Assembly (NCBI RefSeq): GCF_030270585.1
Contig: NZ_BSYI01000016.1
Span: 49,628 to 113,627 of the forward strand
Direction: 5' to 3'
DNA: 64,000 nt
DNA from: Paralimibaculum aggregatum
GTDB taxonomy: Bacteria > Pseudomonadota > Alphaproteobacteria > Rhodobacterales > Rhodobacteraceae
Part shown: positions 51,847 through 60,099 of the stretch, one piece after another
How the letters are laid out: every line of letters begins with the position of its first letter
Numbering within the stretch: the stretch's first letter is position 1
Notes under the pieces: generated by a model
Told to the model about the DNA's origin: nothing
The model's input: the letters and a program-made list of their open reading frames with translations, nothing else
The model's database searches: none
Translations under genes and position numbers: made by a program

Positions 51847-53367
51847 ATGAGCAGCGGCGAGCCGCCAGAACCGCCCCCCGGCCGCGCCGGCCGGCAGGTC
51901 TTCGAGACCGATCACCTGCTCGCGGGCCTCGGCCGGCATGCGGCCAGGGGGAGCCTCATCGCCGTCTCCGCGCAGACCGCGCGGATGGCGGTGCAGATCG
52001 CCGCCATGGCGATCCTCGCCCGGCTGCTCGCACCGGCCGATTTCGGCCTCGCGGCGATGGCGCTGGCCTGTACCGGACTGCTCGCGATGTTCACCGATCT
52101 GGGCCTGTCGGCCGCCGCGGTGCAGCGCGACCGGCTGACCCACAGCCTGGCGAGCGCGCTCTTCGGCTGCAATCTCGCCGGCGGGCTTGCCGCCATGGCG
52201 CTGCTGATCGCGGCGAGCCCGCTGGTCGGCCGGATGTTCGGCGAGCCGCGGCTGGTCCCGCTCATGATGGTGCTGGCCGTGGTCCTGCCGCTCGAGGCCG
52301 CCGGCCGGCAGCATGCCGCCCTGTTGCAGCGCGGGATGCGCTTCGGCGCGCTCGAGGGCACCGCCCTGGCCGCCCAGGCCGTCGGAGCGGCGGCGGCGGT
52401 CGGCCTCGCGCTCGGCGGGGCCGGCTACTGGGCGCTGGCGGCGCAGCCCCTGATCGCCGCCGGGCTCGGCTCGGCGCTGCTCTGGCTGGCCTGTCCCTGG
52501 CGGCCCGGGCGGGTGCGCGACTGGCGCGGGGCCCGCAGCGCGCTGCTCTTCGGGCTCGACATGACCGGCTTCCAGATCCTCAACCAGATCCACCGCCAGG
52601 TCGACGACCTGCTGATCGGCTGGCGCTGGGGGGCGGTGGATCTCGGCTTCTACAACCGCGCCTATGCGCTGATGATGCTGCCGATCCGGCTGCTCAGCGG
52701 GCCGATCGGCGCGGTGGCGATTGCCGCTCTCAGCCGGATCAAGCACGACCCCGCGGCCTGGCTCCGGCTCTATTGCCGGGCGATCGGCGGCGTGATGCTC
52801 GTCGCGGCGCCCGTCGCCATCCTGCTCGCGCTGCTCGCGCCGCAGATCGTGCGCCTGCTGTTCGGGCCCGGCTGGGACCCGGCCTCGGAGATCTTCGCGC
52901 GGCTTTCGCTCTGCATCCTGGCGCAGCCGGTGATGAGCTCGGTCGGCTGGCTCTGGGTCTCGCGCGGCGCGACGCGGGCGATGCTGCGCTGGGCGGCCGG
53001 GTCGATCCCGCTCATGGTCCTCGCGATGCTCGCCGGGCTGCCCTTCGGCGCGGTCGGGGTGGCGACGGGCTATGCGGTGAGCATCTGCCTGCTGACGCCG
53101 GTCTGCCTCGTGTTCGCGGCGCGCGGTCTCGGCTTCGGGCTGGCGCCGGTGCGCCGGGCGCTGGCGCCGCCGCTGGCGGGCGCGCTTGCCGCCTATCTCG
53201 CGGTGCGCCTGCTGCTGCCCGCCGCCCCGGCGGAGGCGTTCGGCCCGGCGCTGCTCGGTGCCGGGGTCTTCGTGCTGCTCTATTTGGGCTTCACATATGC
53301 GCTCGATCGCAGGACGATCCGGCGCATGGCCGAATTGGTGTCGCTGCTGCGCGGCGGCGGGGGGTAG
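51847..53367 (+). CDS. Oligosaccharide flippase (Wzx-like, polysaccharide transporter family)
   Basis: A 506-residue membrane protein with about 13-14 hydrophobic helices. The N-terminal RLLAPADFGLAAMALACTGL and central QVDDLLIGWRWGAVDLGFYN, followed by RAYALMMLPIRLLSGP, are typical of MOP-superfamily LPS/exopolysaccharide flippases. It would move lipid-linked sugar units across the inner membrane. The ATG at 51847 is chosen as the first start before conserved sequence; the frame is open for 650 bases upstream through the decayed stretch, which is not part of the protein. It begins a three-gene plus-strand unit. Confidence 0.9.
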   Translation: MSSGEPPEPPPGRAGRQVFETDHLLAGLGRHAARGSLIAVSAQTARMAVQIAAMAILARLLAPADFGLAAMALACTGLLAMFTDLGLSAAAVQRDRLTHSLASALFGCNLAGGLAAMALLIAASPLVGRMFGEPRLVPLMMVLAVVLPLEAAGRQHAALLQRGMRFGALEGTALAAQAVGAAAAVGLALGGAGYWALAAQPLIAAGLGSALLWLACPWRPGRVRDWRGARSALLFGLDMTGFQILNQIHRQVDDLLIGWRWGAVDLGFYNRAYALMMLPIRLLSGPIGAVAIAALSRIKHDPAAWLRLYCRAIGGVMLVAAPVAILLALLAPQIVRLLFGPGWDPASEIFARLSLCILAQPVMSSVGWLWVSRGATRAMLRWAAGSIPLMVLAMLAGLPFGAVGVATGYAVSICLLTPVCLVFAARGLGFGLAPVRRALAPPLAGALAAYLAVRLLLPAAPAEAFGPALLGAGVFVLLYLGFTYALDRRTIRRMAELVSLLRGGGG

Positions 53368-53377
53368 GAGGCGAGCG

Positions 53378-54097
53378 ATGCATGCAGCGCTGGAGAGGCA
53401 GCCGGAGCCACGCTGGAAGCGGCTCCTGCGGCCGGTCTATCACGGGCTGCTCGGCCTGCGCCGGCGCAGCTTCGGCCTGGTGCACCGGCTCGGCCTCAAC
53501 GCGGTCAACCGCGCGCGCAACGCCCGCCGCACGGCGCGCCGGCTCGAGATCGGGCCGGGCGATCGCCCGATCGAGGGGTTCGAGGCGATCAACATCGTCT
53601 GGAGCCCCGGCGTCGACTATGTCCACGACGTGGTCGGCGGCCTGCCTTTCCCCGATGCGACCTTCGAGACCCTCTATGCCAGCCATGTGCTCGAGCATGT
53701 GCCCTGGTATCTGGTGCCCGGTGTGCTGGCCGAGTGGCACCGGGTGCTGCGCCCCGGCGGCGCGGTCGAGATCTGGGTGCCGAACGGGCTCGAGATCGCG
53801 CGCGCCTTCGTCGATGCCGAGGACGGCCGGCCCGATCCGATCCACCGGGACGGCTGGTACCGCTTCAACCCCGGCCGCGATCCGGCGGTCTGGGCCTGCG
53901 GGCGGATCTTCTCCTATGGCGACGGGCGCGGCACGCCGGGCCATTTCAACTGGCATCTCGGGCTGTTCTCGGAGCGCTACCTGACCCGGCTGCTGCAGGA
54001 TGCCGGGTTCGAGGCCTGCCGGCGCCTGCCGCGCGAGGCCGTGCGCGGATACGATCACGGCTGGATCAACCTCGGCGTCACCGGCATCCGGCGATGA
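53378..54097 (+). CDS. Class I SAM-dependent methyltransferase
   Basis: A 239-residue protein with SAM-binding motif I LEIGPGDRPIEGF (56-68), an acidic loop VDYVHDV, and the post-motif segment LPFPDATFETLYASHVLEHV characteristic of methyltransferase-11-like enzymes in polysaccharide clusters. A basic N-terminus (RWKRLLRPVYHGLLGLRRR) may associate with the membrane. It starts 11 bases after the flippase and overlaps the next gene (ATGA). It probably methylates a sugar or lipid-linked intermediate. Confidence 0.87.
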   Translation: MHAALERQPEPRWKRLLRPVYHGLLGLRRRSFGLVHRLGLNAVNRARNARRTARRLEIGPGDRPIEGFEAINIVWSPGVDYVHDVVGGLPFPDATFETLYASHVLEHVPWYLVPGVLAEWHRVLRPGGAVEIWVPNGLEIARAFVDAEDGRPDPIHRDGWYRFNPGRDPAVWACGRIFSYGDGRGTPGHFNWHLGLFSERYLTRLLQDAGFEACRRLPREAVRGYDHGWINLGVTGIRR

Positions 54098-55059
54098 ATT
54101 TCCGCAGCCTGGCCGAGCTGGTCGAGATCACCCGGCGCCATGTCCCGGCGCTGCCGGAGGACATCGAGCTCGTCATCGGCATCCCGCGCAGCGGCATGCT
54201 GCCGGCGACGATGATCGCGCTGCTCATGGACAGGCCGCTGCTCGATCTCGAGAGCTTTCTCGCAGGCCGGCTGCCGGGCCAGGGCACCACCCGGCCGCTC
54301 GGCCGCCGGATCGCCGACCTGGCCACGGTGCGCCGGGTCCTGCTGGTGGACGACAGCGTGACCAGCGGGCAGAGCATCGCCGCCGCGAAGGCGCGGGTGG
54401 CGGCGGCGCGGCCGGATCTCGAGCCGCTGGTGCTCGCGGTGATCGCGAGCCCGCCGGCGCGCGCCTTCGTCGACATCCATTTCGACGTCTGCCCGATGCC
54501 GCGGATCTTCGAGTGGAACCTGTTCAACTCCTGGGTCTGCGCCGAGGGCTGCTTCGATCTCGACGGCATCTTCTGCCGCGACCCGTCCGGGGCCGAGAAC
54601 GACGACGGCCCGCGCTACCGCGCCTTCCTGCGCGATGTCGCGCCGCTGCGGCGCCCGGGCCAGCCGCTCCGGCGGATCGTCACCGCCCGGCTCGGCACCT
54701 ACCGGGCCGAGACCGAGGCCTGGCTCGCCCGCCACGGCATCGCCTACGAGCGGCTGGACATGCTCGAGGACACCACCGCCGAGGAACGCCGCGAGGGCCG
54801 GATGCATGCGCCCTTCAAGGCGCGGATCTACGCATCGGACCCGGTGACGCGGCTGTTCGTCGAGAGCGACCCCGAGCAAGCCGCCGAGATCGCCCGGCTG
54901 AGCGGCAAGCCGGTCCTCAGCTTCGCCGAGATGCGCATCGTCGATCCCGCGGCCGCGAGCCTGCCCCGTGCCGTGGCCCAGCTGCGCCGCTCCCGCCTGG
55001 TCGGCCGGCGGCTGGCGGCCGGGCTGCTGAACCGGCTGATCCGGGGCCGGGCCGGCTGA
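54094..55059 (+). CDS. Phosphoribosyltransferase fused to a HAD-like phosphatase domain
   Basis: A 321-residue two-domain protein. Residues 1 to about 130 form a type I phosphoribosyltransferase domain with the PRPP loop VLLVDDSVTSG (82-92) and an early GIPRSGMLPA pyrophosphate loop. Residues from about 150 hold a HAD-type nucleophile motif FDLDGIFC (154-161), and the sequence ends in a Rossmann-like region with FVESDPEQAAEIA. Such fusions occur in capsule/LPS loci. They could activate or remodel a phosphorylated sugar, but no reaction is established here. It overlaps the methyltransferase stop by 4 bases. Confidence 0.82.
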   Translation: MNFRSLAELVEITRRHVPALPEDIELVIGIPRSGMLPATMIALLMDRPLLDLESFLAGRLPGQGTTRPLGRRIADLATVRRVLLVDDSVTSGQSIAAAKARVAAARPDLEPLVLAVIASPPARAFVDIHFDVCPMPRIFEWNLFNSWVCAEGCFDLDGIFCRDPSGAENDDGPRYRAFLRDVAPLRRPGQPLRRIVTARLGTYRAETEAWLARHGIAYERLDMLEDTTAEERREGRMHAPFKARIYASDPVTRLFVESDPEQAAEIARLSGKPVLSFAEMRIVDPAAASLPRAVAQLRRSRLVGRRLAAGLLNRLIRGRAG

Positions 55060-55820
55060 CGCCCGGCTATCGCCCCGGGCGCCGGGCGAGAAACAGCTTC
55101 TCGCCGCGCGGCGGTCTCGTGATGCAGCTTCACGCCGCCGGTCACGCTGTTGGCATAGCTGTCCGGGCCGGCGGCGAGCCGCTTGTGCCAGAAGGCGAGC
55201 GCCTCCTCGAGCAGGCGGATGTCGTGATGGCGGATCACCCGAAGGTAGAAGTCCCAGTCGCCCAGCACGGGCAGCGTCTCGTCATAGAGCCCGAGTTCGT
55301 CGTGCAGCGTGCTCCGGTAGAGGAAGCTGTTCGGCACGATGAGGTTGTACTGCGCCATGTTGGCGATGCCGATGGCCGTCAGCTCCGGGTTGTAGGGCGT
55401 CTGCCGCCGCGTGACGATGGCGCCGTTCCCGATGGTCTCGAAGATCTCGACGACCCGGCAGCAGACCCCGCCGATGCCCGGCCCGGCGGCGTCGAGCGCC
55501 GATGCCGCGGTCTCGAGAAAGCGCGGCGACCAGCTGTCGTCATCGTCGAGCAGCACCAGATACGCGCAGTCGAGCGCCCGCACCCCGGCCTTGGCCGCGG
55601 CCCAGCGGCCCCGCGGCTCGGCATGATGGGTGATCTCCAGCCGCTCCCGGATGCCGGGCGCCTCGCGATCGACATAGGCCTCGAGCGCCGCGCCGTCGCC
55701 GCCGTCGTTGACCAGCGCGATGCGCCAGTCGCCGAAGCCCTGCGCCTGCACGCTGTGCAGCGCCCGCGCCAGCGTCGCCGGGCGATCCCTGGTGCGCATC
55801 ACAATTCCGACCTTCGCCAT
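54828..55820 (-). CDS. Family 2 glycosyltransferase, probably frameshifted near its 3' end
   Basis: The open frame encodes 330 residues, but only the first about 238 look real. They form a GT-A fold: VGIVMRTRDRPATLARALHS, then LVLLDDDDSW with the metal-binding acidic cluster at 92-95, and GDWDFYLRVIRHHD as the acceptor/base region. After KLHHETAAR (near 55106) the sequence turns Arg/Ser-rich and reads antisense through the convergent phosphoribosyltransferase gene for 232 bases. In a neighbouring frame the DNA reads GEKLFLARRPGR and stops at TAG (55069-55067), just 8 bases from the neighbour's stop. A 1-base shift in the GC run at about 55104-55115 is therefore likely, by mutation or sequencing error. 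Substrates are unknown. Confidence 0.8.
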   Translation of the reverse strand: MAKVGIVMRTRDRPATLARALHSVQAQGFGDWRIALVNDGGDGAALEAYVDREAPGIRERLEITHHAEPRGRWAAAKAGVRALDCAYLVLLDDDDSWSPRFLETAASALDAAGPGIGGVCCRVVEIFETIGNGAIVTRRQTPYNPELTAIGIANMAQYNLIVPNSFLYRSTLHDELGLYDETLPVLGDWDFYLRVIRHHDIRLLEEALAFWHKRLAAGPDSYANSVTGGVKLHHETAARREAVSRPAPGAIAGRQPARPRISRFSSPAASRRPTRRERRSWATARGRLAAAGSTMRISAKLRTGLPLSRAISAACSGSLSTNSRVTGSDA

Positions 55821-55968
55821 CGGCCTCGCCCTCCCGCTTGCTCGCCCGTCATGTCCTGCGGCGCCGGCCGGGGCGGCGGTCCACGATCAGGAACTTGGCT
55901 GGATATCATCCCGGCCGCCGGAACACCAAGCCCGGGCTGCCGCCGCGCCGCCGGGCCGGCATGCCCAC

Positions 55969-55993
55969 GGCCCGGCGCTCCGGCCGCCGGGCC
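55969..55993 (-). terminator. Hairpin after the proline-racemase-family gene
   Basis: GGCCCGGCG (55969-55977) and CGCCGGGCC (55985-55993) are perfect 9-bp arms around a 7-base loop, 7 bases past the stop codon on the minus strand. They separate the hydroxyproline operon from the glycosyltransferase gene. Confidence 0.6.
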
Positions 55994-55999
55994 GCGCGG

Positions 56000-57031
56000 C
56001 TAGGCGTAGCGCGGCCAAGTGTCGGACAGGCGATAGCCCGCCGGCCAGGGGTCATCGGGGTCGAGCATGTGCTGGTGCGTGCCGGTGATCCAGGCCCGGC
56101 CGCTGATCTCGGGGCGGATCGCCGGGCGCCCGCCGACCGCCGCGGTGCCGAGGATCCGGCCCTCGAACTCCGAGCCGATGATCGAGACCGCGGTCAGCCG
56201 CTCGCCGATCGCCATCTGCCCGCGCGCATGCAGCAGCGCCATGCGCGCCGAGACCGCCGTGCCGGTCGGCGAGCGGTCGATCTTGCCGGGGCGGACCGAG
56301 ACCGCCGAGCGCGCCCGCAGCGCCCCGCCCTCCCGCGCGATCGGGCCGGCGAAGAGGCAGAAGGAATGGTGCCGCCAGTCCGCCCGCTCGGGGTGCTCGA
56401 AGGCGAGCTGCGCATTGGCGGCGGCGGTGATCCGCATCCCGAGCTCGGCCAGCTCGCGCGCCTCGCCGGCATCGAGCGCGAGGCCGAGCGCCGCTGCATC
56501 CACCACCACGAAGCTGTCGCCGCCATAGGCGGTGTCGACGGCCAGCGTGCCCAGCCCCTCGACCTCGAGCGCGGCATCGGTGCGGCAGGCGAAGGAGGGC
56601 AGGTTCTCCACCGAGATCCGCTCCGCCTTGCCGGCCCGGCACGCGGCGCGCACCCGCACCAGCCCGCCCGGCGCCTCCAGCACCATCTCGGTCACCGGCT
56701 CCTGCATCGCCACCAGCCCGGTATCGAGCAGCACGGTGGCGACGCAGATCGAGTTGGAGCCCGACATCGGCGGCGTGTCCGCCGGTTCCATGATGATGAA
56801 GCCGGCCTGCGCCTCCGGATGCTTCGGCGGCACCAGCAGGTTGACATGGCGGAAGACGCCGCCGCGGGGCTCGTTGAGCACGAAGTTGCGCAGGGTCTCG
56901 TCCTCGGCGATCCAGCGGCGCTGGTCCCAGAGCGTCGCCCCGGGCGGCGGCGCCACGCCGCCGACGATCACGTCGCCGACCTCCCCTTCCGCATGGGCCG
57001 AGACGACATGGATGACCTTGGTGCTGCGCAT
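56000..57031 (-). CDS. Proline racemase-family protein, probable hydroxyproline dehydratase/epimerase
   Basis: A 343-residue member of the proline racemase family, which includes 4-hydroxyproline 2-epimerase and trans-3-hydroxyproline dehydratase. The first catalytic position is Ser90 ([11 protein letters not shown]) and the second is Thr256 ([11 protein letters not shown]). Racemases have Cys at both; trans-3-hydroxyproline dehydratase has Cys and Thr. The Thr favours a dehydratase, but Ser in place of the first Cys makes the assignment less certain. Neighbours support hydroxyproline use: a polar amino-acid ABC transporter in the same operon and a fused aconitase X just beyond. It is the last gene of the operon, 9 bp after the ATPase. 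Confidence 0.88.
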   Translation of the reverse strand: MRSTKVIHVVSAHAEGEVGDVIVGGVAPPPGATLWDQRRWIAEDETLRNFVLNEPRGGVFRHVNLLVPPKHPEAQAGFIIMEPADTPPMSGSNSICVATVLLDTGLVAMQEPVTEMVLEAPGGLVRVRAACRAGKAERISVENLPSFACRTDAALEVEGLGTLAVDTAYGGDSFVVVDAAALGLALDAGEARELAELGMRITAAANAQLAFEHPERADWRHHSFCLFAGPIAREGGALRARSAVSVRPGKIDRSPTGTAVSARMALLHARGQMAIGERLTAVSIIGSEFEGRILGTAAVGGRPAIRPEISGRAWITGTHQHMLDPDDPWPAGYRLSDTWPRYA

Positions 57032-57040
57032 CGCGCCCCC

Positions 57041-57763
57041 TCAGCGGATCTTGGCGAGAAACTTGCGGAGATGCTCCGAGGCCGGCGCGCCGAAGATCTC
57101 CGCCGGCGGGCCGATCTCCTCGATCACGCCCTGGTGGAAGAAGGCGACCCGGTCGGAGACGTCGCGCGCGAAGCCCATCTCGTGGGTCACGCAGATCATC
57201 GTCATGCCCTCCTCGGCGAGCAGGCGCATGGTGTCGAGCACCTCGCCGACCAGCTCCGGATCGAGCGCCGAGGTCGCCTCGTCGAACAGCATGTAGCGCG
57301 GCTCCATCGCCAGCGCGCGGGCGATCGCGAGGCGCTGCTGCTGCCCGCCCGAGAGCGCCTTGGGATAGACGTCGAGCTTGTCGCCGAGGCCGACATGGCG
57401 GAGCTGGCGCTCGGCCACCTCCCGCGCCTCGGCCCGCGGCAGCCCGCGCACGATGCGCGGCGCCAGCGCGACGTTCTCGAGCGCGGTCAGGTGGGGAAAG
57501 CTGTTCCACTGCTGGAACACCATGCCGAGCTTCTGGCGCAGCGCGTTGAGATCGGTGCCGCGGGCATGGACATCCGTGCCATCGACCTCGATCCGGCCCT
57601 GCTGGATCGGCTCGAGCCCGTTGATGCAGTAGAGCAGCGTCGACTTGCCCGAACCGGAGGCGCCGATCACCGAGAGCACCTCGCCGTTGTGCACGTCGAG
57701 GTCGATGCCCTTCAGCACGTGCAGCTCGCCGAAATACTTGTGCAGCCCGCGGATCTCGATCAT
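57041..57763 (-). CDS. Polar amino acid ABC transporter ATP-binding protein
   Basis: A 240-residue GlnQ/HisP-type ATPase with Walker A GASGSGKST (near 34-42), the polar-amino-acid-family segment MVFQQWNSFPHLTALENV, signature LSGGQQQR and Walker B YMLFDEATSALDP. It shares the operon with two permeases and a periplasmic binder, and its start overlaps the preceding permease stop (ATGA). The likely cargo is a hydroxyproline isomer or a related amino acid, inferred from the enzymes at each end of the operon. Confidence 0.93.
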   Translation of the reverse strand: MIEIRGLHKYFGELHVLKGIDLDVHNGEVLSVIGASGSGKSTLLYCINGLEPIQQGRIEVDGTDVHARGTDLNALRQKLGMVFQQWNSFPHLTALENVALAPRIVRGLPRAEAREVAERQLRHVGLGDKLDVYPKALSGGQQQRLAIARALAMEPRYMLFDEATSALDPELVGEVLDTMRLLAEEGMTMICVTHEMGFARDVSDRVAFFHQGVIEEIGPPAEIFGAPASEHLRKFLAKIR

Positions 57764-58422
57764 TGCGCCCACCGCGCCTCGAGCCGCGCGGAATAGCGCG
57801 AGATCGGATAGGAGAGCGCGAAGTAGAACGCGCCGGCCAGGGTGAGGATCATGAACGGCTCCTGCGTGCGGGTGATGAGGATCTGGCTCGCCTTCAGCAG
57901 CTCCACATAGCCGAGCACCGAGACCAGCGCGCTGTCCTTCATCACCCCGAGCGCGACGCCGACCCAGGAGGGGAACACCGCCCGCCCGCCGATCGGCAGC
58001 ACGACATGGCGCATGTCCTGCCAGTAGGTCATGCCGAGCGAGCGCGCGGCGCGGCGCATCGGCTGGCCGACGGCGGCGATCCCGCCGCGCGCCACGTTGG
58101 CCACCAGCGAGGCGCAGTAGAGCGTCAGCACCACGGCACCGGAGGCGAAGGGGTCGAGCGAGAGCCCGGCGATCGGCGCGAAGTTGTAGAACAGCACGAG
58201 CTGGATGATCAGCGGCACCGAGCGGAAGACGTCGAGCAGCGGCGCCAGGGTCAGGCTGGCCAGCAGGCGCCCCTCGTGCAGCATCCAGCCGAACAGGATG
58301 CCGAGCAGGCTGCCGATGACGATGGAGACCCCCGAGATCAGCAGCGTGCGCCAGGCCGCCTCGGCCATGAACCACAGATCGGCGGCCCGGAAGCCGGAGA
58401 AGAAACTGATCGCAGGCTCCAT
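57760..58422 (-). CDS. Polar amino acid ABC transporter permease
   Basis: A 220-residue HisMQ-type permease with about five helices. The EAA-type coupling loop reads RAARSLGMTYWQDMRHVVLP. It pairs with the other 220-residue permease to form the heterodimeric channel. The N-terminal FRAADLWFMAEAAWRTLLIS leads into the first helix. It is 10 bp from the upstream permease gene and overlaps the ATPase gene. Confidence 0.92.
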   Translation of the reverse strand: MEPAISFFSGFRAADLWFMAEAAWRTLLISGVSIVIGSLLGILFGWMLHEGRLLASLTLAPLLDVFRSVPLIIQLVLFYNFAPIAGLSLDPFASGAVVLTLYCASLVANVARGGIAAVGQPMRRAARSLGMTYWQDMRHVVLPIGGRAVFPSWVGVALGVMKDSALVSVLGYVELLKASQILITRTQEPFMILTLAGAFYFALSYPISRYSARLEARWAQ

Positions 58423-58432
58423 GCCCCCCCCC

Positions 58433-59095
58433 TCAGTAGCGGAACAGCCGCCACGCCGCGAGGCGCGAGGCTCCGAGGATGATCTTGACGATCACGTAGT
58501 AGATGATCGCGGTCACCGCGAAATACTCGAAGATCCGGTAGGTCCGGCTGGCGAAGAACTGCGTCTCGCCCGAGAGCTCGCGGAAGCCCACCAGCATGCC
58601 GAGCGAGCTCATCAGCACGGCCCAGACCATCTGGTTGGTCAGCGGGTAGTAGACGATGCGGAAGACCTGCGGGATCACGATGCGGGTATAGGCCTGCCAG
58701 ACCGTCATCCCGAGGCTGCGGGCGGCGCGGAGCTGGGTCTCCGGCACCGCCTGGAAGCCGCCGCGGAAATTCTCCGCCAGATAACCCGCATTGTTGAAGC
58801 TGAGCCCGGCCAGCACGATCAGGAAGGGCGAGAGATGGATGCCCCAGGCGCCCATGCCGAAGCCGAAGAAGAAGAGCTGGAACAGCGCCGGCGTGTTGCG
58901 CGCGATCTCGACCCAGGCGGTGGCGAGCCAGCGCAGCGGGCCGCGCAGGTGCAGCCGCGCCAGCGCCAGCCCGAGCCCGATGACGATGCCGATGACCATC
59001 GACAGCGCGGCCACCTGCAGCGTGACGAGGCCGGCCTCGAGCAGCTCCGGCAGGCTCTTGATGACCGGCCGCCAATGGAAGTTGTAGTCGAACAT
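58433..59095 (-). CDS. Polar amino acid ABC transporter permease
   Basis: A 220-residue HisMQ-type permease beginning MFDYNFHWRPVIKSLPELL, with the coupling loop RAARSLGMTVWQAYTRIVIP. Its size and arrangement match the partner encoded downstream. It follows the binding-protein gene by 59 bp, a common spacing in such operons, where the binder is made in excess. Confidence 0.92.
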   Translation of the reverse strand: MFDYNFHWRPVIKSLPELLEAGLVTLQVAALSMVIGIVIGLGLALARLHLRGPLRWLATAWVEIARNTPALFQLFFFGFGMGAWGIHLSPFLIVLAGLSFNNAGYLAENFRGGFQAVPETQLRAARSLGMTVWQAYTRIVIPQVFRIVYYPLTNQMVWAVLMSSLGMLVGFRELSGETQFFASRTYRIFEYFAVTAIIYYVIVKIILGASRLAAWRLFRY

Positions 59096-59154
59096 TCTGC
59101 GGGCCCCGCCGGCCCCGCCCCTTGCCCGGGCGGGGCCGTCTCATGCCTTCAGGG

Positions 59155-59967
59155 TCAGTACATCACGCCGGGGATGCGCAGCTCCGGGGCGTCGCCGCCG
59201 ACATACTTGCCCCAGAGCTCCTGATAGCGCCCGGAGCGGACCTGGTGCGTGACGAAGAGGTTGAGATAGTTGAGCCAGCTCACATCGGTGCGCTTGGCCA
59301 CCACCGAGGTGTAGTCGGTGGTCCAGGGCATCCGCGGGCCGGGCCTGATGGTGTCGTACTGCTCGGTGATCGGCTTCACCGCGGTGTTGGTGGTGATGCC
59401 GATATCCGCCTTGCCCTGCGCCACCGCGAGGAACACCTCGTTCTCCGACTGATAGCCCTGGTAGTTGCCCTCCTCGCCCCATTCCGCGGCGATCTTCAGC
59501 CATTCCTGCTCCGGCACCGTGCCGACGGCGGCGGCGACGCGCTTGCCGCGCATGTCCTCGAAGCTCTCGATGCCGCTGTCCACATGCACCACGCCCTGCG
59601 CGTAGTAGATCGCGTAGGGGATCGTGAAGCCGACCGTCTTGGCCCGCGCCAGCGTGTCGGAGGTGGCGCCGAACACCACATCGGCGCGGCCGGTGACGAT
59701 GACCGGCAGCCGCTCGGCCCAGGTCAGCGGCAGGATCTCGTGATCGACCTCGAGCGCGGCCGCGAGATCGGCGCAGTAATCGACGTCGAAGCCGGCCGGC
59801 TCGTTGTTCTCGTCGCGATAGCCGATCGGCGGGAAATCGAGCACCACGCCGCAGCGCAGCGTGCCGCGGTCGATGACGTCGTCGAGCGTGTCGGCCAGTG
59901 CCTGACCGGTGGTCCCGACCATGAGGAGACCTGCCACGGCGAGCGCGGCGGAAAGCGTTTTGTTCAT
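59155..59967 (-). CDS. Polar amino acid ABC transporter substrate-binding protein
   Basis: A 270-residue periplasmic binder of the family-3 type. It has a signal peptide (MNKTLSAALAVAGLLMVGTT) cleaved near ALA-DT, then LRCGVVLDFPPIGYRDENNE, the amino-acid-carboxylate loop FGATSDTLARAK, and the second-lobe segment GKRVAAAVGTVPEQEWL. It is the first gene of the transporter operon and divergent from aconitase X across 132 bp. The ligand is inferred to be a hydroxyproline or related imino/amino acid. Confidence 0.92.
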   Translation of the reverse strand: MNKTLSAALAVAGLLMVGTTGQALADTLDDVIDRGTLRCGVVLDFPPIGYRDENNEPAGFDVDYCADLAAALEVDHEILPLTWAERLPVIVTGRADVVFGATSDTLARAKTVGFTIPYAIYYAQGVVHVDSGIESFEDMRGKRVAAAVGTVPEQEWLKIAAEWGEEGNYQGYQSENEVFLAVAQGKADIGITTNTAVKPITEQYDTIRPGPRMPWTTDYTSVVAKRTDVSWLNYLNLFVTHQVRSGRYQELWGKYVGGDAPELRIPGVMY

Positions 59968-60099
59968 TGGGATCCCTGTCGATTATCGTGTAATTGCGGT
60001 TCGACACGCTACTAGAAGCACAATGCCGCTGCCATCGTTTTCTCGACACCGGCGCGGCGGCAGGGGCGGCAGCGCCCGGCGAGGCCGCGAGGGATACCG

